Assembly (NCBI GenBank): GCA_934351925.1
Contig: CAKRJT010000010.1
Span: 1 to 64,000 of the forward strand
Source: an uncultured Lachnospiraceae bacterium
GTDB taxonomy: Bacteria > Bacillota > Clostridia > Lachnospirales > Lachnospiraceae
Length of the DNA: 64,000 nt
Reading direction: 5' to 3'
Below the pieces are notes generated by a model that saw nothing but the letters and a program-made list of their open reading frames with translations, had not been told where the DNA came from and searched no databases. The position numbers and the translations under genes were made by a program. Within the stretch, counting starts at the first letter, position 1, and each line of letters starts with the position of its first letter. Below are positions 7,850 through 15,190 of this stretch, one piece after another.

Positions 7850-9157
7850 CTATTTGTTCCCCACAATATTAAAATAAATATTGTATTTGAAATTATAGTC
7901 ATACTTAGGATTGGAAGACGCTTCAATGCTCATTTCACCTGGTATAGCCACATTATTTATAATCCACTCCCTGTTATTTCCCTGTGCATCTTTGTATTTA
8001 TATATCTGTCGTTTGTTATTATCAACATAATAATTATTTACAAATGTACTTACATTTCTAAACTGCGTCTGAGAATCTATATATGAAACTGTAGTATCCG
8101 GTGCCTTTCCTGTAATTATATAATATGCATCATGCCAACAAATGTCCCATTTATCCTGGTTTCTCAAATTATAATCAAATAAATATGAACCACTTCCATA
8201 GGCACTAAATTGACCAGGCTCCACTACTACATCATAAGCTTTTCCTGCAACACCACCCGATCTATTATATATAACCCATGCAACTGCATGCTGATCGTCT
8301 TGAGCATATCCCGATTCTGCATAAATAACTCTTGTCACTACCTGCAAATTATTCATAATGGGATCTGAGCAGACTGAAATTCCATTATAAGGTAATGCAA
8401 ATTCATTACATTTAAGGTACACATCTGGTCCATATTCTTCAAAAAGCTGCTCCACAAAATCAAATGAAAATCCATCTACATAACGGTACATTTCCGGATC
8501 ATAATACCTGCCCATATAATACCAGCCTGTCACATCGTCATAATATGCCTGTGCATAGCGGACTTTATTGATATTAGCGACATTATTCTCATCATCACAT
8601 TTTACCCATTCATCGTTTTCATAAATATAAGTTCCTTCAAAGGAATAATTGCAACCATATGCATATTTTGCAATAATTTTTCCATCTTTAATTATTCCTT
8701 CGATAATATAATTGTCATACAGGAACTCATAATCTTCGCCATTAAATGTGAAGCCCTTAACATATAATGAATTATTATTTCTAATGTCATAGAAATAATT
8801 TAAAACATTCTCCTCCTCACATGCAGTAATCATATTGTAATTCTCATCATACATATATGTTGATATATCTCCACCACTATTTTTTGATGTTCTTAAAAAT
8901 CTGTCATCATATGTATAACTTTCCAGGATTTCATTGTCATAACTTACTTTTGACAATAAATCATAAATTGACTCAGCATTAAATTCCCATTCCAACTGAT
9001 ATCCATCATAATATGTATCAGAAGTAACCTGCGTAAATTCCTTATAACTTTTTTCACTTTCATCAATATTATTTTCTCCTGCATACACTTCTGATGAAAT
9101 TGTGACTATACATACTAACATCATCGCAATTATTTTAGTAAATCCTCGCATAAGCAT
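7850..9157 (-). CDS. Secreted protein with Rhs-core-like segment and SleB-type cell wall hydrolase domain
   Basis: 435 residues with a Sec signal peptide (about 1-26, ending near SSEVYAG). The central region is rich in Tyr-Asp repeats and includes DDVTGWYYMGRYYDPEMYRY, close to the Rhs-repeat-associated core consensus. Residues 273 to about 375 match the cell wall hydrolase (SleB/CwlJ, Hydrolase_2) pattern: VVTRVIYAESGYAQ with the likely catalytic Glu281, then HAVAWVIYNRS and PGQFSAYGSGSY. It probably cleaves peptidoglycan outside the cell. The size is far below a full Rhs toxin. Start at 9157 (MLMRGF) or 9151; GGAGG lies just before. Its promoter faces away from the peptide gene at 9365 across a shared palindrome, so it is the likely output of that signalling cassette. 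Confidence 0.8.
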   Translation of the reverse strand: MLMRGFTKIIAMMLVCIVTISSEVYAGENNIDESEKSYKEFTQVTSDTYYDGYQLEWEFNAESIYDLLSKVSYDNEILESYTYDDRFLRTSKNSGGDISTYMYDENYNMITACEEENVLNYFYDIRNNNSLYVKGFTFNGEDYEFLYDNYIIEGIIKDGKIIAKYAYGCNYSFEGTYIYENDEWVKCDDENNVANINKVRYAQAYYDDVTGWYYMGRYYDPEMYRYVDGFSFDFVEQLFEEYGPDVYLKCNEFALPYNGISVCSDPIMNNLQVVTRVIYAESGYAQDDQHAVAWVIYNRSGGVAGKAYDVVVEPGQFSAYGSGSYLFDYNLRNQDKWDICWHDAYYIITGKAPDTTVSYIDSQTQFRNVSTFVNNYYVDNNKRQIYKYKDAQGNNREWIINNVAIPGEMSIEASSNPKYDYNFKYNIYFNIVGNK

Positions 9158-9231
9158 TCTTCCTCCATGTCCTTTAGTTTTTCTCCCCAAAACTGTTTTC
9201 CTGCACAGTTAACTATTAATAGTATGGTCAC

Positions 9232-9326
9232 ATTATAAGTTCATTTTTCTTCTCACACCATGACAAATGAGGAAACAAAAAAATTTCTTCATTTGTCATG
9301 GTATGAATCTATGTTTATTATATAAT
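9232..9326. promoter_or_regulatory. Divergent promoters around a long palindromic operator (cassette 1)
   Basis: ACCATGACAAATGAGGAAA (9257-9275) pairs with 9284-9302 with one mismatch; after one further mismatch three more pairs follow, giving 23-bp arms (9253-9275 and 9284-9306) around an 8-base centre. TATAAT for the plus-strand peptide gene is at 9321-9326, and TATAAT on the minus strand for the wall hydrolase gene is at 9232-9237. Their centres are 44 and 45 bp from the palindrome axis. Neither has a good -35; the place where it should be touches the end of each arm. This is the layout expected for one activator site serving both promoters. The candidate protein is the regulator at 9533-11323. 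Confidence 0.75.
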
Positions 9327-9364
9327 GAATCTATAAAAATTAATAATAAAGGAGATAACACAAC

Positions 9365-9529
9365 ATGAATTTTAAAAAAGGATTTCTAACTTTTGTAATA
9401 GGGCTTGTTATGATAATTGATATTTTTAGTCAGACATTCATTACTAATATTTACAACAATAATTCAGGAGATTATTCGATTAGTGTTTTTTCTGATGATT
9501 ACTCTCCGGACAAAACGGAAAAAAAATAA
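9365..9529 (+). CDS. Short exported peptide, candidate signal precursor (cassette 1)
   Basis: 54 codons, ATG to TAA, with GGAG 10 bases before the ATG and a TATAAT 39 bases upstream of it. The product has a basic start (MNFKKGF), a hydrophobic stretch LTFVIGLVMIIDIF, and a polar, acidic C-terminal half ending SPDKTEKK, which is the plan of Sec-exported peptide precursors (PapR, NprX and Phr types). It ends 3 bases before the stop codon of the regulator on the other strand. No similar protein is recognised. Alternatives are a membrane microprotein or an immunity peptide; the signal role is inferred from position, promoter and neighbour. Confidence 0.65.
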   Translation: MNFKKGFLTFVIGLVMIIDIFSQTFITNIYNNNSGDYSISVFSDDYSPDKTEKK

Positions 9530-9532
9530 TTT

Positions 9533-11323
9533 TCATCTTTGCAGCCATCTTTTATATACTACCATTCTAATATTATCTTCCTTAAATTTTGCAATCTCAT
9601 AAGCCCATTTGCAGAATTGTATATCATTTTCTGTTGCTTTCTGCTGTTCTCCATTATTCCATGCAATGCAGTACAACAATGTGTTTAGTGACGACATTCT
9701 CTCACACTCTAATTCAATCTCAATTCCTTCCCCAGCAATTTGGTCTGATTTAAGATAATCTCCTATATTGCCATAGAAATTGGCATACCTCAAACTCAAA
9801 AGCTCAAAAATACTTGCAAACTGCCTTTTTGAAAATTCATCTGCAATCCACAATGTCATATTTTCGTAAGATGGTATTGAATCATATTCTTTTAATATAT
9901 CCATAAATACAATATAAGTAGATAACACAATACCTTCATGCTTAATAATATATTTGTACTTTCCAATTTCACTAATTTTAAATGGAAGAAGCTTTTCAAG
10001 CTTATACACACTTTTCCGAAATTTTGTTTCATCTTGCAGCATTTCCAACCATATATTCAAATACTCTAACACTACACGATTGATTTCTATTGAAGAATCC
10101 AGGTTTGACTTCAAACATGCAAGTTCATATTCTGCATGTTCAAAATCATGCATCTCAACATGAATCAAAAATTCGTCCCACAATTTATAAGCCTCAATAT
10201 TATCCGCCACAATCACGTCGCTTCTAAGCACTCCCTTCAATCCCAGTTTATCCAAAAGCTCTTTTGAAGTTTTGTAGCTCGGCGAGACCTGTCCTCTGAT
10301 AATTCTCTGCACATTTCTCGCGCTCTGAGTAGTTCCTGCCAGTGCCTCTATAGACATGCCACGCATACGCCTGCGTTCCTCTATAAGTTCATTCACACAG
10401 CGGAAACCGCAGTCAACATAATATGGATACCACTCAAACAGTTCACGTTCATATCCATATTTTTTGAAAAGCTCGTTCAGACACTCTAGAAGTTCGCTAT
10501 AACCTTCAATATTATAATCAGAATTTTTTTCTCTTTTACCGAGTTCAATTATATTTCTCAAAAGTGGTCTTATATAATGGAGCCTCTCCGTCTCTCTCAG
10601 GATATCCAGTGCTGATATGCAGTGCCTTAACATTTCTTTAGCTTCTCTGCTGCTCATATTGTCAATTCCTATGAAATCCACCATATCGCACACCGTCTTA
10701 GGATATATGCATACCGTATTCCAGCTCTCGGCATTACAATTTTCACAGTACCTCAAAAGAAGCATATACATTTTATATGCTGTCTGTTCATTTCCGAGTT
10801 CTGCATTAACGCGCGCGGCATCAAGCATCATATATGCTTCATAAATGGTTATACACGGTATTCTCTCCAACTGCTGATATTCTGACACGGTAATACTAAG
10901 AGCCCCGCTATACAATTCAAGAGCTTTTTCACGCTCTCCGTCCAGCTCGGCAAGTCTGCCGCGAATGAACATAATAAATTGATTATTAAGCGGTATATCC
11001 TTATATGTTGCCTGGTATTTTTCAACGCCAGCCCGCACCTTATCAAGCCTGCCCTCCCTGATATCCTCAAGTATATACAGCCTGTCCATCATCTCGTCAT
11101 ATTCAACTTTCGCAAGATATGTTCCACACCTGTCCGAATTAATTCCAAGCCTCTGGCAGATTGCTCTCAGAACATGCATTCCTCCCGCATATTCCCCGCT
11201 CTCCAGTTTGACATAGACACTTTTACTGCATATTCCGTTGCAGACATCATTAACGGAAAGTCCGCGCCTTGTACGCTCGTTTTCAATTATTTTTCCAATA
11301 TAATTTTCATAAGTATCCAGCAA
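9533..11323 (-). CDS. Large XRE-TPR regulator with two HTH domains (RRNPP-like)
   Basis: 596 residues. An N-terminal XRE-type helix-turn-helix (about 9-62, with VNDVCNGICSKSVYVKLESG) is followed by helical repeats of TPR character to about 310. A second HTH-like segment spans about 311-362 (ELIEERRRMRGMSIEALAG... then a recognition-helix region), followed by more helical repeats to the end. This is the plan of peptide-sensing RRNPP regulators (Rgg, PlcR, NprR), but nearly twice their length, as if duplicated. Start is TTG at 11323, 7 bases after GGGAGAAG; no in-frame ATG fits better. It is tail-to-tail with the peptide gene at 9365-9529. It probably binds the palindrome at 9253-9306; the ligand is unknown. 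Confidence 0.8.
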   Translation of the reverse strand: MLDTYENYIGKIIENERTRRGLSVNDVCNGICSKSVYVKLESGEYAGGMHVLRAICQRLGINSDRCGTYLAKVEYDEMMDRLYILEDIREGRLDKVRAGVEKYQATYKDIPLNNQFIMFIRGRLAELDGEREKALELYSGALSITVSEYQQLERIPCITIYEAYMMLDAARVNAELGNEQTAYKMYMLLLRYCENCNAESWNTVCIYPKTVCDMVDFIGIDNMSSREAKEMLRHCISALDILRETERLHYIRPLLRNIIELGKREKNSDYNIEGYSELLECLNELFKKYGYERELFEWYPYYVDCGFRCVNELIEERRRMRGMSIEALAGTTQSARNVQRIIRGQVSPSYKTSKELLDKLGLKGVLRSDVIVADNIEAYKLWDEFLIHVEMHDFEHAEYELACLKSNLDSSIEINRVVLEYLNIWLEMLQDETKFRKSVYKLEKLLPFKISEIGKYKYIIKHEGIVLSTYIVFMDILKEYDSIPSYENMTLWIADEFSKRQFASIFELLSLRYANFYGNIGDYLKSDQIAGEGIEIELECERMSSLNTLLYCIAWNNGEQQKATENDIQFCKWAYEIAKFKEDNIRMVVYKRWLQR

Positions 11324-11399
11324 GCCGTATCTTCTCCCAAAAATTTATAATCCTGAATAAAATATAGTTATTCTTATAATAACATATATCTGCTTAACA

Positions 11400-11720
11400 T
11401 CAAATACTTATTAAAAAAAGTGGACATAATGCATGAAATGCACTACGTCCACTTTTCATCGGATATTCCAACTTTCTATTTTTTAAAATATATAAATGGT
11501 CTGCGATTCCATCACCATCAAAATCCACATCACTGCTCTGGGTAATGTAATTTGAATCATCAGGCAATTCAAGAGTCTCTCTTTCATCTTCAACATATTC
11601 CGCCATGCCCTGGGATGTAACAGTATGTTGGGATTCTTCAAGCCCGCTCTTTGAGGTGTTATTGCAACCGGTCATAAAGAAAAAAGATATACTTAATATA
11701 ACTAAAGCAAAATACTTTAT
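11400..11720 (-). pseudogene. Broken lipoprotein gene (lost ATG and truncated 3' end)
   Basis: Reading upstream of the first in-frame ATG (11675) restores a complete lipoprotein signal, KYFALVILSISFFFMTGC, but the codon where the start should be (11718-11720, about 10 bases after AGGAAGG) is ATA, not ATG. Translation from the ATG at 11675 would begin inside the lipobox and give no signal. The C-terminus breaks off soon after a DFDGDGIADHLYILKN calcium-loop-like motif and runs into the terminator hairpin. The motif resembles DFDQDGNDE of the lipoprotein at 6522-7556, so this may be a decayed relative. Initiation at ATA cannot be excluded. Confidence 0.55.
11413..11456 (-). terminator. Rho-independent terminator after the broken lipoprotein gene
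   Basis: AAAAGTGGAC (11416-11425) pairs with GTCCACTTTT (11447-11456), with ATGCAT/GTGCAT complementarity inside. The minus strand continues in seven T residues. The hairpin lies inside the apparent reading frame of the gene at 11400-11720, which supports truncation of that gene. Confidence 0.8.
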
Positions 11721-11756
11721 CTCAGCTTTTCCTTCCTATTGTGTCAGTTTTATAAA

Positions 11757-11785
11757 TGGGACACCGGGGTCTGACACCTGTCCCA
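11757..11785. repeat. REP-like palindrome, copy 1
   Basis: TGGGACA (11757-11763) and TGTCCCA (11779-11785) flank GGGGTCTGACACC, which folds on itself with one mismatch. Apart from a 2-base bulge it matches the palindrome at 38299-38333 (GGGACAGGGGTC then ACCCCTGTCCC). Together they look like a dispersed REP-type hairpin family. No IS200/RAYT transposase is in the window. Confidence 0.55.
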
Positions 11786-11851
11786 ATGTATACCATCGAT
11801 AGCATAAAACCTTGTCATCGATTACATTCTGATACATTTCAACACCGTAGG

Positions 11852-11892
11852 GCCTGCGGGTGGATGGTCTGTGGCTTGCTGTGTGATGGCTG
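11852..11892. repeat. Dispersed 41-bp repeat, copy A
   Basis: Matches 15071-15111 in 37 of 41 positions, sharing TGGATGGTCTGTGGCTTGCT. This copy has no matching left half, so it cannot form the long hairpin of the copy at 15005-15121 and seems to be a remnant. It ends 11 bases before the end of the gene at 11903. Confidence 0.6.
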
Positions 11893-11902
11893 CCCTTACG
11901 CA

Positions 11903-12547
11903 CTATCTGTATTTATCGGTCAGCTCCCTGCTCAGCTTTTTGATTTTTTCAATCGCCGCATCCGACATCAGGGTAAAGTCCTCACTCTTAGCTTCACTAT
12001 ATAAAGCCCAATTAGCATTCTGCGATATACTTTCGTGTACCGTTGCATTGACCTCCGAATATGGAAAGAAAGGAGAGAACAAATACTCATCACGCTTATT
12101 GTATATATCCATATATGGCGTCTTAATGCAGTCATTAAGCAGAACAAGATATTCCTTACCCGGCTTCATTTCTCCCACAAAGGACATATTGATTGAGCGC
12201 ATATCGAGGAAAATATGGTTAGCTACAAGTACATTAATCGTACTTCCGACAAGCTCCTGCCCGCCTCTGTACACCTTGTCAATTCTCACGCACTGTGTTG
12301 CACATGCAAAATTATATTGGAGCCCGCTCTCGCAGGTCACCTTGAATATGTATTCGTTATCATCACCGGTTTCCCTGATTTTCTTTATGGTGTTATCTAA
12401 AAGTTCGTCAGGCAGAATTCCGACACTATACTCTTCAATGATTTCCTCACTGAAATCTTCAAAATGACTTGAACTCCACAATCCATAGCCCACGCAAAGC
12501 ATGAACAGTACTGTCGTAATAATAATAGTATGCGAAAATCTAATCAT
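11903..12547 (-). CDS. Hypothetical membrane-anchored protein of the ABC operon
   Basis: 214 residues with one N-terminal membrane segment (about 5-23, HTIIITTVLFMLCVGYGLW); the rest should be outside the cell. No family is recognised. The middle (IFKVTCESGLQYNF, INVLVANHIFL, GKEYLVLLND) looks like a small beta-rich domain. Its ATG overlaps the stop of the ABC ATPase gene by 4 bases (ATGA), so it is translated with the transporter and is probably an accessory or substrate-related part of it. It is the last gene of the four-gene operon starting at 14865. Confidence 0.7.
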   Translation of the reverse strand: MIRFSHTIIITTVLFMLCVGYGLWSSSHFEDFSEEIIEEYSVGILPDELLDNTIKKIRETGDDNEYIFKVTCESGLQYNFACATQCVRIDKVYRGGQELVGSTINVLVANHIFLDMRSINMSFVGEMKPGKEYLVLLNDCIKTPYMDIYNKRDEYLFSPFFPYSEVNATVHESISQNANWALYSEAKSEDFTLMSDAAIEKIKKLSRELTDKYR

Positions 12548-13176
12548 ACCTTCGTCAGCCTCCCATCAGACATACTGTATACTACATCAGCAAGCATATC
12601 TATATCTTCACGGTTATGACTTGTGATAATAATAATTCTGTTTTCATCCTTCATATTCAATACCAGTTCTCTTATAAGGCTGACTCCGCCTTCATCAAGA
12701 GAATTAGTCGGTTCATCCAAAAGTAAAATAGATGGATTATCCATAATTGCCTGTGCAAATACAAGCCTGTGCTTCATACCCAATGAATATTTTCGAAATG
12801 GTCTTTTATCATCCGGGTCAAGTCCCACCCTGCTTATATATTCTTTTATTATTCTTATGTCCGGCTTTTTGTTAATTCCCATAAGAAATGAAAGATTATC
12901 CACAGCGGACAAATCCGGATAGAGTCCGGCATTTTCAAGCATTATTCCCAGTCCCGGCAGCATTTCAAAATCCTTATGGAGTCTTCTGCCGTCCAGCGTC
13001 ACTGCTCCCGAATCTACCTTCATCAGCCCGGACAGTGCCCGGAACAGCATTGTCTTTCCCGAACCGTTTCTTCCAACCACAGCATATATCAGCCCGCTCT
13101 TGAACTCAGCAGATACATCGTCAAGCACCTTTTTTTTCTTAATTGTCTTTGAAGCTTTATCAATCTTAAGCAGCAT
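12544..13176 (-). CDS. ABC transporter ATP-binding protein
   Basis: 210 residues, a single nucleotide-binding domain. Walker A GRNGSGKT at about 35-42, signature YSLGMKHRL (a variant of LSGGQ with S and G kept), Walker B SILLLDEPTNSLD, and the switch histidine in IIITSHNRED. It powers the two membrane proteins encoded just upstream on the same strand (13193-14017 and 14047-14865). Subgroup signs (short NBD, six-helix ABC-2-like partners) fit exporters of lipids, bacteriocins or antibiotics; the substrate cannot be read from the sequence. It overlaps the next gene by 4 bases. Confidence 0.9.
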   Translation of the reverse strand: MLLKIDKASKTIKKKKVLDDVSAEFKSGLIYAVVGRNGSGKTMLFRALSGLMKVDSGAVTLDGRRLHKDFEMLPGLGIMLENAGLYPDLSAVDNLSFLMGINKKPDIRIIKEYISRVGLDPDDKRPFRKYSLGMKHRLVFAQAIMDNPSILLLDEPTNSLDEGGVSLIRELVLNMKDENRIIIITSHNREDIDMLADVVYSMSDGRLTKV

Positions 13177-13192
13177 TACCGTTCCCCCTTTT

Positions 13193-14017
13193 TCAATTTA
13201 TCTGGTTCTCCGAATTATTTCCCATAATATCCATTTTCCGTATTGCAATTAACCATATCAGCACAGTCACAGAACATGCGACCAGCAGGTACAGCGCCGA
13301 TACCCCCATATCAAAGTTCAGACCTCCGATATTAATTAATTCGTTAACTGCATCAATTGTACTGCTATGTATCTTAATGAACAGATGGCAGACCGGATTC
13401 ATCCACAGCAGAAATGCATATTTTTTAAAATATTCATAACAGTCTGCATTCGTTGCTTCACCAACTGCACAATAAAAAGCTATGCATGCCATACATACAG
13501 TCTCCACAAGTGCAAAGCCTGCGCCGCTTGATATATATACAGCAATGAGGTTGATCAGCAGTGTTGTTGTCAGTGCAAACATTGTAAAGCAGAAAAGATA
13601 GAAAATAATAAAGAATATATCAGCCACCGTTGCCGCTTCAAGCTTGCCGGATAGCAGATTAAGTATAATAATCACAGCCAGATTAATACCAAGATAGACT
13701 ACAATATCAAGCGCCAGCTTTGCAAATTCATGCAGAATCCACTTGCGTCTGTCGCCCATGCGTGCAAAATAATACACGGAGGCTTCACAAAAATGTCTGT
13801 AGATTTTTGTTCCGTACAGGACATGGATGAACGCAATGTTCATATAACAGAACATCAAATAGCTGCTGTTCGAAAATAAAGCCTCACCATCTCCAAATGA
13901 CATTCTGAATATCATATCGGCAATGCTTACATTATCTGTCCTCAAAAAGTATACTATAAAAGCAAACACTCCCCATACTGCCGGAATAATATATCCCTGT
14001 TTTCTCACAGTATCCAT
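13193..14017 (-). CDS. ABC transporter permease (ABC-2-like)
   Basis: 274 residues with about six predicted membrane helices (for example IIPAVWGVFAFIVYFL near the N-terminus and LYLLVACSVTVLIWLIAI near the C-terminus). No sequence motif beyond this. The ATG at 14017 lies directly behind a G-run, which is too close for a normal ribosome site; GTG at 14008, 9 bases after GGGGGG, may be the true start and removes only three residues. Partner of the permease encoded upstream, likely forming a heterodimeric transmembrane core with it. Confidence 0.8.
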   Translation of the reverse strand: MDTVRKQGYIIPAVWGVFAFIVYFLRTDNVSIADMIFRMSFGDGEALFSNSSYLMFCYMNIAFIHVLYGTKIYRHFCEASVYYFARMGDRRKWILHEFAKLALDIVVYLGINLAVIIILNLLSGKLEAATVADIFFIIFYLFCFTMFALTTTLLINLIAVYISSGAGFALVETVCMACIAFYCAVGEATNADCYEYFKKYAFLLWMNPVCHLFIKIHSSTIDAVNELINIGGLNFDMGVSALYLLVACSVTVLIWLIAIRKMDIMGNNSENQIN

Positions 14018-14046
14018 CCCCCCGTTTTTTATATAGAATTCTATGT

Positions 14047-14865
14047 TCAGATAAGCTCGTCCTTTTTTATGTGTGCAGTCATAATACCCATGGAAAAACA
14101 GATAAGCACTACAAGTGTCATTGCATACGCCATGTAATTTTTACCACTTTCGAACAGACGTAATATCAGAAAGTAATTCGTTAAATACTCCAGCGAGAAG
14201 GTCGAGCAGATATTTAACAATATATACACCGAAATCATGGTGAATATCGCATACTTTATTTTACTGTTGGAACTCACCGCCGCATTGAATACGGCCAGTA
14301 CCCCCGACACCATGCCAAACAATACTACTGCGAGCAGGAGCCATAGGAACCTGTTATTTATAAAGAGTTCTGAGAACGGATAATCATATATTTCTACCGC
14401 TGTTTTGTAGAATTCACGATTTGTCGGGTCTCCGTGTGCTGATGCCGGAAGGCATATAAAGGAGATTATAAGCTCTGCCACGAATGGAACTGTAAATATG
14501 ATAAAGGTGCTGAAAAAGACTGCTGCAAACTTAGAAAAATAATAAGCGGACTTTCCCGACCTTGCCTCGATATATATCCGCATCCGGCTTCCGGTATCAT
14601 TAAAAAAAGACGTAGCTGTCGGAAGTACCACTAAGACCGGATAGAATGTCATCAGAAAGAATCCGCTTTTTGACCACATAGACAGCGTGGTAATATAGGC
14701 AATATCATACATCTGCGAAATGAAGTGATGGTCAGCAGCCGTATTGACGTTGTTAATAAAATTCCACAGTACAAAAAAACACATTGCCAGCCATGTAATA
14801 ACCGCACAAGGCCGCCTCAGCATTAACGACATTTCATTCCCGATGTTTCTTAATATGTTTCTCAT
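14047..14865 (-). CDS. ABC transporter permease (ABC-2-like), first gene of operon
   Basis: 272 residues with about six membrane helices (AVITWLAMCFFVLWNF; GFFLMTFYPVLVVLP; FFSTFIIFTVPFVAELIISF; LWLLLAVVLFGMVSGVLAVF; a helix near ISVYILLNI; and TLVVLICFSMGIM). A large extracellular loop after helix 1 is suggested. AGGAGA precedes the ATG at 14865. First gene of the operon that continues with a second permease, the ATPase and a membrane-anchored protein. A 12-bp perfect hairpin lies in the 5' leader (14884-14922), the only visible regulatory element. Confidence 0.8.
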   Translation of the reverse strand: MRNILRNIGNEMSLMLRRPCAVITWLAMCFFVLWNFINNVNTAADHHFISQMYDIAYITTLSMWSKSGFFLMTFYPVLVVLPTATSFFNDTGSRMRIYIEARSGKSAYYFSKFAAVFFSTFIIFTVPFVAELIISFICLPASAHGDPTNREFYKTAVEIYDYPFSELFINNRFLWLLLAVVLFGMVSGVLAVFNAAVSSNSKIKYAIFTMISVYILLNICSTFSLEYLTNYFLILRLFESGKNYMAYAMTLVVLICFSMGIMTAHIKKDELI

Positions 14866-14883
14866 AGTCGGTCTCCTTCACAA

Positions 14884-14922
14884 TTCTGAGGTGTGTAGCA
14901 AAATACATAGCACACCTCAGAA
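14884..14922. promoter_or_regulatory. 12-bp perfect inverted repeat in the ABC operon leader
   Basis: TTCTGAGGTGTG (14884-14895) and CACACCTCAGAA (14911-14922) are perfect complements around 15 bases. It lies 19 bases upstream of the first permease ATG, between the likely promoter and the ribosome site. Without a T-run it is more likely an operator for a repressor or an mRNA leader structure than a terminator. Confidence 0.6.
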
Positions 14923-15004
14923 AAACTTATATTCATTTCGCACATTAGAACTATATAGTAGCATCTATATGTTTAAATATCAAGCGATTTTTATAATTCA
15001 GCCC

Positions 15005-15121
15005 GAATTATTTATTAACTTACCCACCACATAGCCTCAGACGAAAGCCGTGTAACGGCGACATACACGAGCCTGCAAGTGGATGGTCTGTGGCTTGCTA
15101 TGTGGTGGCTGTGAATAATTC
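15005..15121. repeat. Structured palindromic element containing repeat copy B
   Basis: Three nested pairings: GAATTATT (15005-15012) with AATAATTC (15114-15121); CCACCACATAGC (15024-15035) with 15097-15108, perfect; GCCTCAGAC (15034-15042) with GTCTGTGGC (15086-15094), one mismatch. A small GCCGT/ACGGC hairpin caps it. The right half (15071-15111) recurs at 11852-11892. It lies between the ABC operon and the serA terminator and contains no open reading frame. A small mobile palindrome or a structured RNA are both possible. Confidence 0.6.
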
Positions 15122-15123
15122 AA

Positions 15124-15168
15124 CAAAAAAAGAGAGCAACATCACATCTCTGTGCTATATACTCTCTT
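15124..15168 (-). terminator. Probable terminator of serC-serA
   Basis: On the minus strand AGAGAG and CTCTCT pair and are followed by a run of seven T residues, 23 bases after the serA stop. The stem is short (6 bp), so confidence is moderate. Confidence 0.6.
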
Positions 15169-15190
15169 CTTGTGACTTATCCCGGTTATT

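Noticed and set aside
11367..11383. GTTATT/AATAAC symmetry upstream of the dual-HTH regulator
   Set aside because: Only six bp in AT-rich sequence and unlike the palindrome at 9253-9306; not enough to call an autoregulatory site.
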